Source: Adiantum capillus-veneris (lineage: Eukaryota > Streptophyta > Polypodiopsida > Polypodiales > Pteridaceae). Taken from it: a DNA stretch of 64,000 nucleotides. The translations under genes were made by a program, and so were the position numbers. The first letter of the stretch is position 1. Every line of letters starts with the position of its first letter. Positions 57,171 through 64,000 of this stretch are shown piece after piece. The notes beneath the pieces were generated by a model. That model worked only from the letters and a program-made list of their open reading frames with translations, had not been told where the DNA came from and did not search any database. The DNA lies in contig CM043970.1 in assembly GCA_014529385.2 (NCBI GenBank), forward strand, positions 44,248,779-44,312,778. Direction: 5' to 3'.

Positions 57171-59142
57171 AAGATAGGGTTACCCTTCAAAACTTAACTC
57201 TCTTTGAGGGAGTTAGTATTAACTTATCTGTATCACTACACATGCTCTTTTTCCTTTGAAAGAAGAAAAATCATATTTCTTGAATTTTAAAAAAAACTTG
57301 TGGACCTTTCATAAGAGCATTCTTTTTAGAGTAAATTGTAATGCTACTTTGAATAGAATGTTTAATTCCAAAAAAAATCACTACTTAATTGCTCATGATT
57401 ATGTGGCAATTATCTCATGAATCTTTAAAATAGAAAAATATATTTCTACTCTCTTTATGCCATATTATAGTTTGGTAATCTAGAGAACGGAACTTGAAAT
57501 GTAAGTATGATTCCCAATCACCTATGGTTAAAGAGAGTGCTTTCTACTCTCTATATGCCATATGAGTCTGGTAATCTAGAGAACGGAACTTGAAAGATAC
57601 GTACGATCTCTTGTCACCTATGGTTAAAGAGAACTTGAAACAATGGAACTTGAAATAACATTAGGGTTAGCTGCTAGCAACATGGTTAGTAGTAATGAAC
57701 CATAATTAGAGGGAAACAAAAAAATTAAGTAGTTATTTCTTCTTCCCAAGCAAAAGGCTTGCTTAAAGAAAAAATGAGAGCTTAAGCATAAATTTATGTA
57801 AGCATGAAAGTAAATCACTTTCAAGCAAGTGCAAGAGCATAAAAGAATAAGAAAATGTTACCTTAGTGTGTGTATGGTCTAGTCTTCTTCTTGCTTTGGA
57901 TGTAGTCTGCTTTTCACTTTGCTTGAAGACCACTAATTTGGCTACTTGGAATGAGATAATGGTAAGAGGCAAAAGAAATTCAAGCTATGGAAAGCTTGAG
58001 AATTAGGAGAGAGAGAGAGGGAGAGTGTAGTGTGAAGAAGAAGATCAAGTTTTGACAAAATTGATTACGGTTTTGGCCATGACTTCTATTGGAGAGATGT
58101 GTGTGTGTGTGTGTGTAGCAGTTCTAAAAATATACATATACGCAAAAGAACAAAACCTGTTCACAGACAAGAAGTTCTAGGTAAATACAATGGAATTGTA
58201 CAATAATTCATTTGCTGTTGAAAATAAATTTTGTACAAGGTAGTAAAGGGAACAAAGTAAAACAAGGGAAAAAGTAATCCCCAATCTATAAGTGATGTTG
58301 CTTTAAGGTAAAAGAAAACCCCCACAGTATGTTTTAATCAAAGAAGGTAGCCCGCACCTACACCCATAGTAAACAAGAAAACGCTCGGTTAGCAATTGTT
58401 ACTGTATACATGTGATGCATGGGCATCTCAATTGTTATCCATGTCCCAATAAAAAAACAAATGTTGTAATTTGATATATAGAAAAATAAATTCTTTTGTA
58501 AAGTTCTTACTATATGAAAGTTTTAGGTATTTAAAAGCTGAGATTTCCCATAGAAAAAGCTCCCATCAAAGTTTTTCCCAAATTTTAAATACAAACCAGA
58601 GCCTATTTTATGAGTTTTGAGCAGGTTCATCATATTTACTGCCATCATAAAAAATACCTCTATCTCTTATTTTTTGTCATGTCCAACATACTTTTATCAA
58701 AGCCTGTTGCAAACTACATTTCATTCCATGTTACCATATACTATTCAATCCTTCCCTTTCTTTTTATTTAGAAAAAGTGACAGTTTAATTCTTTTTTGTA
58801 AGGAAAAATAATATATATATATATGTATTGATTGTGTATACCGTCATGCTACTATTTTGAAAAACAACAGCCAAGCAAGACTATGCAATTAAGAAAAATT
58901 ATTACCCAGAACCAACACAGAAGCAGACAGAGAAAAGTTGAAGTAAGGCTAAAAAGCAGGGACCAACTAAAGCAAAGTCGACGAAATCTCTTACACTAGA
59001 GATAACCTATTAAACCATCAACCCTTAAAATTTTTCCTTGTAGCCGCATCAAGCGGGTAGGCGAACATCTTCCTACATACTAAAATAAGATAAAGAAAAA
59101 GAAAATACTTGCAAGCTTAGTTTATTGTATAGCTGAGGGTCC
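57171..59142. other. AT-rich non-coding region with a 96-bp tandem duplication
   Basis: At 57,441-57,632 a unit containing gtaatctagagaacggaact is present twice (period 96). A TG run lies near 58,097-58,117. No gene recognised. Confidence 0.6.
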
Positions 59143-59490
59143 AAACTAAAACCAGGCAAGAAGTAACCAGTCAACTTACAGGTAGGTGATGTAAGAAGGT
59201 AAAAGAGATCAAGTAAAAATGTAAAAAATACTACATCAATAGGGTAAGTGATGCTATTCAACATTTACAAATCTTTTCAAGATAGGGCAGCTCCTCGGAA
59301 ACTAGTACTCAATATGACAGTGAGCTTACACTTATCAAAAAATTTAGTGGAACAGACCCCGAAACTAAGCCACATTCGATCTAAAGTCTGTCCAATTAGC
59401 GAGAGTAACTCAAACCAGGAATTTTACTAATTACCTAAGCATTTTTATCGTCATATAAAACCAGCCCGGCACGATCAAGAAGGTCTTGAA
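59143..59490. repeat. Dispersed repeat B, copy 2
   Basis: Matches 12,794-13,290 from aactaaaacca to aagaaggtcttg, without the internal duplication and with a 48-bp gap. It bears no ORF. Confidence 0.8.
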
Positions 59491-60533
59491 GATTTTTTAT
59501 CCTCTGAAACTTTTCAAAAACTTGCAGTACCTCAGTTTCCAACACATAATCAATATTGAGCAATTATTTTACGGAAATCACCAACAGCAACCCACATATA
59601 TTCACAACGTCCAATCCATCATAAATCCATCCAATGAGCAATAGTTAAAACCATAAAGCATGCTATCTAACTTAAGTTTATCCCATTACTCATAAACTTA
59701 ACTAAATCCGCTCAACCCCATTTTAAATGCAAGCCGAGTGACTTCAATTCTAAAAAATAAAGCACCTCTAAACTCGGAGGAGAAGACAACTCCACAACCA
59801 CATTCTCTTTAATTTTAGGCATGTTGCAGTCCCCATAGTTAACAGTCACATAACGATTGCTAAGTGACTGTTAACAGTCACATAACAATTTTAGGCATGT
59901 TGCAGTCCCCATAGTTAACAGTCACATAACACGGGTCACCCTTTGGGGTCGAGAACACTTCAAGAATAACATCCATCTGGCATGGTCAGGGAAGCCCTAG
60001 GTATAGGGCCACAATATTATAATGTGGGACACTTAATAAATCGTGGATTTACTGATCGGTTATATTTGCTAGCATAGTTTCTACCACATCATAAAATATA
60101 TTTGTATCCTCATTTGGCATACCCTTACGAGGATACTTTAACCAGACACCCTATACCAAAGAGTTAGGAGTGATGTTAGTTAACTATATCTTACCTTTGG
60201 CTGAGCGCCCAAACATTTGTTACTATTGTGAGAGCTGTCTGTGTGATCATGTAATGGATGGGTAAAATGAGAAGTAATGGTGAAAAAAAGAACAAAAGTT
60301 TTATAGACTCAACGCCATCCTTTTTCATTATAATTATTTGTAGCGAAACATGAGTAAGGATCAATGCAATTGTGTGTTTGTGTGTGTGTGTGTGTATGCC
60401 CACTCATTCCCAGGCACCATATTCTACGAGGTAGTAGACCCCAATAAAATGGGCCTACTAGCTTGACAAGAGAAAAAACGCTTTCGAAAAGAAAGGGTTT
60501 TCTTTACAAAAATATTTACTGAAGAGTATTTTA
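59491..60533. other. Non-coding region with a 72-bp partial duplication
   Basis: The segment ttttaggcatgttgcagtcc…cataac occurs at about 59,814 and again 72 bases later. No gene recognised. Confidence 0.55.
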
Positions 60534-61172
60534 TTATGGTTTAATGAGACTAATCAAGTTTTGTAGGTCATACTTAAGCCCGGACCATTTATGCATTTTT
60601 AAGGAATTGTAGATACATGCAACAAGGTCCTTTTTAGGAAACCCATTATTGATAAACTTGGTAATCAGAGTGTTGATTTCTTGATATGCTGAAAAGATGT
60701 CTGACGAGGCATAAACTATAAGGAACATCATTCCTAGACATGTGTGTAAGGAGTTTTTAAAGGGTCTATTGCTTTTTCTTTTGGTAAATACAGAGGATTT
60801 GATCTTCACATTTTCTCTTTTCCAAAAGAAACGAGTATAAAAATTACCCTAGAATGTGGGAGTTAAAGTAATCTCGATATTCAAGAAGTGAGTCCTAGAG
60901 ACAAACCATTTATCAAGCGTCATTATTCTATCTAGGAAGGTAGGTTCAATATTAAGACAGGTCGGATAAATCTCTCTAAGCGTTTCTTCGAACATGGGAT
61001 TGTTCAACCTCCATAGGTCATCCATAAACCTAAACATATGAATCAAGTGTGAAAGTAACGAAGCCCTGGCTGGGTCACTCATCATTTTTAAGAGCCATTG
61101 AAATTCGAAGTGACAAAGATAAAGATTACACATAACAGGAGAACAAGAAAATCCCATTGGGATCCCTAAAAT
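60534..61172 (-). pseudogene. Penelope-like element reverse transcriptase fragment
   Basis: On the minus strand ILGIPMGFSCSPVMCNLYLC, then FRFMDDLWRLNNPMFEETLR with EIYPTCLNIEPT, match RT motifs B and C of Penelope-like elements (PMG-x-xCSP and YxDD; here FMDD, then NNPxF). After one in-frame TAG near 60,846 the frame continues with RPFKNSLHTCLGMMFLIVYA, INTLITKFINNGFPKKDLVA (RT thumb) to a stop at 60,534. A GIY-YIG endonuclease, the usual C-terminal domain of canonical members, is not seen. Upstream RT motifs are lost before 61,172. Such elements are rare in plants; some are reported from conifers. Confidence 0.75.
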
Positions 61173-61397
61173 CTGTTATCATGTCCAGGCACGTGCATGT
61201 GCCTGAGCGTCGACACACAACATGACTATTTGACATCTATACATCGTTCGCCATACTTGAAAACAAATATCACATTAGAAAATCTTCCAAATTCATGTAA
61301 ACACCTCGTTATATACACATTTCCATGCATATAGCTCCTACTATGTACAAACAAAAAGTGGTTTATCAACGTTGAACTCGTAGATGATTTGAAGGTG
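61173..61397. other. Spacer
   Basis: No gene recognised between the RT fragment and the repeat array. Confidence 0.4.
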
Positions 61398-61985
61398 GAA
61401 AATCCTTCGAATATAATCACTATACCTCTAAAAGGTTCGCCCTTGAGATCTAGTCGTCTATGAAGATTTCTTGATATGTGCCCTCTATGTACATGTCTTT
61501 CAGCCTTACGTATGCCTAAGTAGTGCTAGAAAGGAACATATACTTAATGTAATCAAACCTACAAAGTTTGAAACATATATTTAATTATTTTTTTGTTAAA
61601 TTCCTGCAAATATAGTCACTTAAGTCCCCCTTGAGACTTCATTGTCTATCAACATGTGCCCTTTCTGTCCATGTCTAATTTCACTCTTGGGCATGCCTGA
61701 GAAGTGCTTGAAAGAAACATGGATTTATTGTAATCACACCTACCAACTTTGGAATTTACCTCAACTTCACCTTTGAAGGTGAAAAGGCGTACAAAATAAA
61801 GAGAGACTTAATGTAAAAGCATTCGAATATAATCGCTTTACCACTAGAAGGATCCCCGTTAAGATTGCACTGTTTGTTAAGATTGCACTGTTTATCAAGG
61901 TCTCCTGATATGTGTCTTAACTCTTGGATATGCTTGAGGAGTGCTCTAAAGAAACATAGATTCAATGTAGCTACCCCTACGACCT
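61398..61985. repeat. Diverged tandem repeat of about 200-220 bp, three units
   Basis: Words such as gaatataatc.ct-ta-c, tgatatgtg/aacatgtgcc, and gcttgagaagtgct…aaagaaacat recur in order in units near 61,398-61,560, 61,607-61,745 and 61,831-61,985. The array ends about 250 bases before the TATA box of the X8 gene. Confidence 0.65.
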
Positions 61986-62231
61986 ACAAAACTTTATTGT
62001 GAGAAGCTCCAAATATAGTGACTATTTTACTTGTCGATTTTTTCACATGTGAGTTTTTATCTGCGTGTATTTTCGGTCACTGAACCCCACCTTTTTGAAT
62101 TCACCATTATACTTCAAATTACCTCAAGGTAGGGGAACCTACAAAATCAAGGGGAATTCAAACCTTCTAATAATCTAATATATTAGAATCTAATATATTC
62201 CCACGGAAATAGGACCATGGAGTGTAATCTC
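61986..62231 (+). promoter_or_regulatory. Upstream region of the X8 gene
   Basis: AT-rich, non-coding, directly upstream of the TATA box. The duplicated words tctaatatatt (62,170-62,200) lie here. Promoter role is inferred from position. Confidence 0.45.
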
Positions 62232-62239
62232 TATATAAA
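62232..62239 (+). promoter_or_regulatory. TATA box of the X8 gene
   Basis: TATATAAA, 68 bases before the ATG (62,307), leaving room for a short 5' leader. Confidence 0.75.
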
Positions 62240-62306
62240 GGGCCACAAGGCGCTTCACTTTTTCAATCATTAGTAATTACTGTAACAGGAGAAGGAGAGA
62301 AGCAAG

Positions 62307-63045
62307 ATGGAAGGCAGGAGGAATAGTTCGACATTGGCGCTTAATGTATGCATCTGTGTGGCGACGTTGCTAGCAGGCAGCGCCTTGGCCCAAGAGCAGC
62401 AGCGCGCAGGCATGCAGCAATTAACGATGATCTTGTTATGGCATGCAGCAATTAACGCTGATGATGTTGTTATGGCATGCAGCAATCAACGATGATGTTG
62501 TTGACGTGGCATAACCTATATTATGCATAAATTAACGCTCTTGTTTTGTGATCAGGCGTGCCAGCTGATGATAATCTCATCTGCATACAGCTCGACGACG
62601 GCCAGCATTGCTATTATAGGCCATTGTATCCTGATGTTCATCCCGCCACCCTCAAGACATGGTGCGTCCCTGATAAAAACACATCAGAGCGGGAGCTGCA
62701 CATTTTGCTTACCCGCATGTGTCACCCCGTCCGTCCGGCTGTGGTGCCCGTCGTACACGCCGGTGGCCGCCACCGTCCCCACCGACGCATGATAGGTCCG
62801 GCAGCCAGTACAGTTCCTACCCCAATTACCAGTGGCCACCTAGACCATTACGCAAGGCCGTGCGCAGCCCACCAAATATGTGATGCCATCCTCTCCCCGC
62901 ATGGGCACTGCATTCTTCCTTATACTCTCTACGACCATGCCTCCTATGCCACGAACATCTATTGGCAGACGCAGTTGCGACCAGCGGGCATCCCTTGCAC
63001 CACGATAGTTGGCGTTGCCACCCACGTGGTGTACGCTGATCCGAG

Positions 63046-63120
<75 letters not shown>

Positions 63121-63309
63121 GGGCACGGTTGTCTTTGTCTCACCTTAGAATGCCACTAACTCTGTGCAATATATACTTTTAAGCCCCACGCTTGTGCTCT
63201 AGATTCTAATTATTAATATTCCGCTTGTATAACATTTGTGGCAGGTGAGGGTAGCTGCAAATATCCGGGGACCACTGACGAAGCACAAAAACTCCTTAGG
63301 GAGAGCTAG
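62307..63309 (+). CDS. Secreted X8 (CBM43) domain protein, three exons
   Basis: Exon 1 (62,307-62,409) encodes a signal peptide (NVCICVATLLAGSALA). Exon 2 (62,556-63,044) and exon 3 (63,245-63,309) hold an X8 domain: TWCVPDKNTSERELHILLTR, then C143, C153, TLYDHASYATNIYWQ, C182, and VYADPSEGSCKYP across the second intron. Total 218 residues. X8 domains bind callose (beta-1,3-glucan) at cell walls and plasmodesmata. Intron 2 (63,045-63,244, GT-AG) restores the conserved DPS-x-GSC motif, strong evidence for the model. Intron 1 fits only as GC-AG (62,410-62,555). Between Cys90 and Cys143 the spacing is far longer than usual and includes a His/Pro/Arg-rich stretch, perhaps an insertion or unrecognised intron. 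No GPI-anchor signal or catalytic glucanase domain is seen. Confidence 0.82.
62409..62507. repeat. About 34-bp tandem repeat in intron 1 of the X8 gene
   Basis: Three units start ggcatgcagcaat at 62,409, 62,440 and 62,474 (31, 34 and 34 bases). The first begins at the exon 1 boundary itself. Confidence 0.9.
63050..63117. repeat. (CT)n in intron 2 of the X8 gene
   Basis: About 68 bases of pure CT repeat beginning a few bases after the donor site. Confidence 0.95.
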
Positions 63310-64000
63310 CCCTTCCCATTGTCGTTGCTACGTGCTAGGTGTGCAGTCATCTTCTTGATATTGATGGCACTAGTTGTCATTGCCTCGAGCAATGAGGATG
63401 CAGTCTCTTTTGACATTGTCACTTCCAATCATGTTGTGTAATCCAATCTCCTTTCTCATATCTTTCTATTTGCACTTAATTCATTCATGGAATTTGGTTT
63501 TTCTTTCAAGGAAGAAACTCGTCGTAACTGTATATAACTTCTCTAGATCTTTGCACATAAACCTGAAATACTCTGTCAATGTTTTTTCTATATCTATTTA
63601 TTAAATACATTACTCATTTTTCAACGACGCATGCAAAATATACATCTATTTTTAAATTACATTTCTAAATCTAGAGTTTTTTTCTATTTATGTATTACTT
63701 ACATCAAAATTATCTATATATTCTAAGTTTACATTTACATCATATTTATGTTTTTCATATGTTATATTTAGATTATACTAGTAGGTCTGCCCAGTCTCAG
63801 AAAAAAAAAATTGTTGCAAAAAGGGATCAAGATGCGTTGAAGGGGTTTTCTTGTTTTTTGGGTTTGGGGGGAGGGGGGTTCTTTTTATAAATGTAGCCTT
63901 TCAGAGTATAGTTTTGAGTTTTTATTTCATTCAAGACTCACCTTCCATTTCACCACGTCAAGGGTCGCTCCCTCTTCTCTATTGCCCTCTTCTACTACTT
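63310..64000. other. Region downstream of the X8 gene
   Basis: Probably 3' untranslated sequence followed by AT-rich non-coding DNA. No further gene recognised. Confidence 0.5.

Overview
This window is repeat-rich nuclear DNA from a land plant. The evidence is plant-type LTR retrotransposons primed by the initiator Met-tRNA (TGGTATCAGAGC at several sites), a chromodomain Ty3/gypsy element, plant CACTA transposase remnants, GT-AG introns, and a secreted X8 (CBM43) cell-wall gene. A Penelope-type reverse transcriptase fragment and the very long GA/CA microsatellites would fit a large gymnosperm, fern or lycophyte genome, but the species cannot be fixed from the sequence alone.

Layout. 1-6180: right part of a decayed Ty3/gypsy element (gag knuckle, protease, RT, RNase H, integrase, 3' LTR). 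6.2-7.2 kb: LINE fragment. 7.27-11.19 kb: Ty1/copia element cut off just after its RT YVDD motif by a GA microsatellite. 11.2-13.3 kb: microsatellite, TTAGATTTAGG-type low-complexity DNA, and two dispersed repeats that recur at 52.4-53.8 and 59.1-59.5 kb. 13.3-31.8 kb: an older non-autonomous Ty3-type element (gag, protease, then a long coiled-coil extra ORF, with no RT seen), split by a young, nearly intact chromovirus at 15,668-24,480 with 1,628-bp LTRs and a 5-bp target duplication (aatat).

31.8-38.3 kb is the most unusual part. It holds an intron-bearing gene fragment, a decayed minus-strand gene, five 63-nt modules with inverted TGGATCA/TGATCCA-type ends set among microsatellites, and then an intron-bearing gene. 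That gene encodes a histone H3-like tail and fold fused to a Ulp1/C48 (SUMO-protease-like) domain. I know of no described gene of this architecture.

38.9-42.0 kb: minus-strand gag-only copia-like element with two 314-bp LTRs. 43.8-45.7 and 53.9-54.8 kb: two related CACTA transposase pseudogenes, the second an internal-deletion derivative. 48.7-50.7 kb: Ty3-type gag with a 593-bp tandem duplication, joined to a 196-bp copia gag piece. 55.3-57.2 kb: LTR/PBS remnant and a second LINE fragment. 60.5-61.2 kb: Penelope-like RT on the minus strand. 62.2-63.3 kb: the only clearly ordinary host gene, a three-exon secreted X8-domain protein with a TATA box.

Most coding sequence here is dead mobile-element DNA. 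Its stop codons often sit where a Gln, Arg or Trp codon is one C-to-T (or G-to-A) change away, as expected of methylated, silenced plant repeats. Two loci look like spliced genes under coding constraint: the H3-Ulp1 fusion and the X8 gene.
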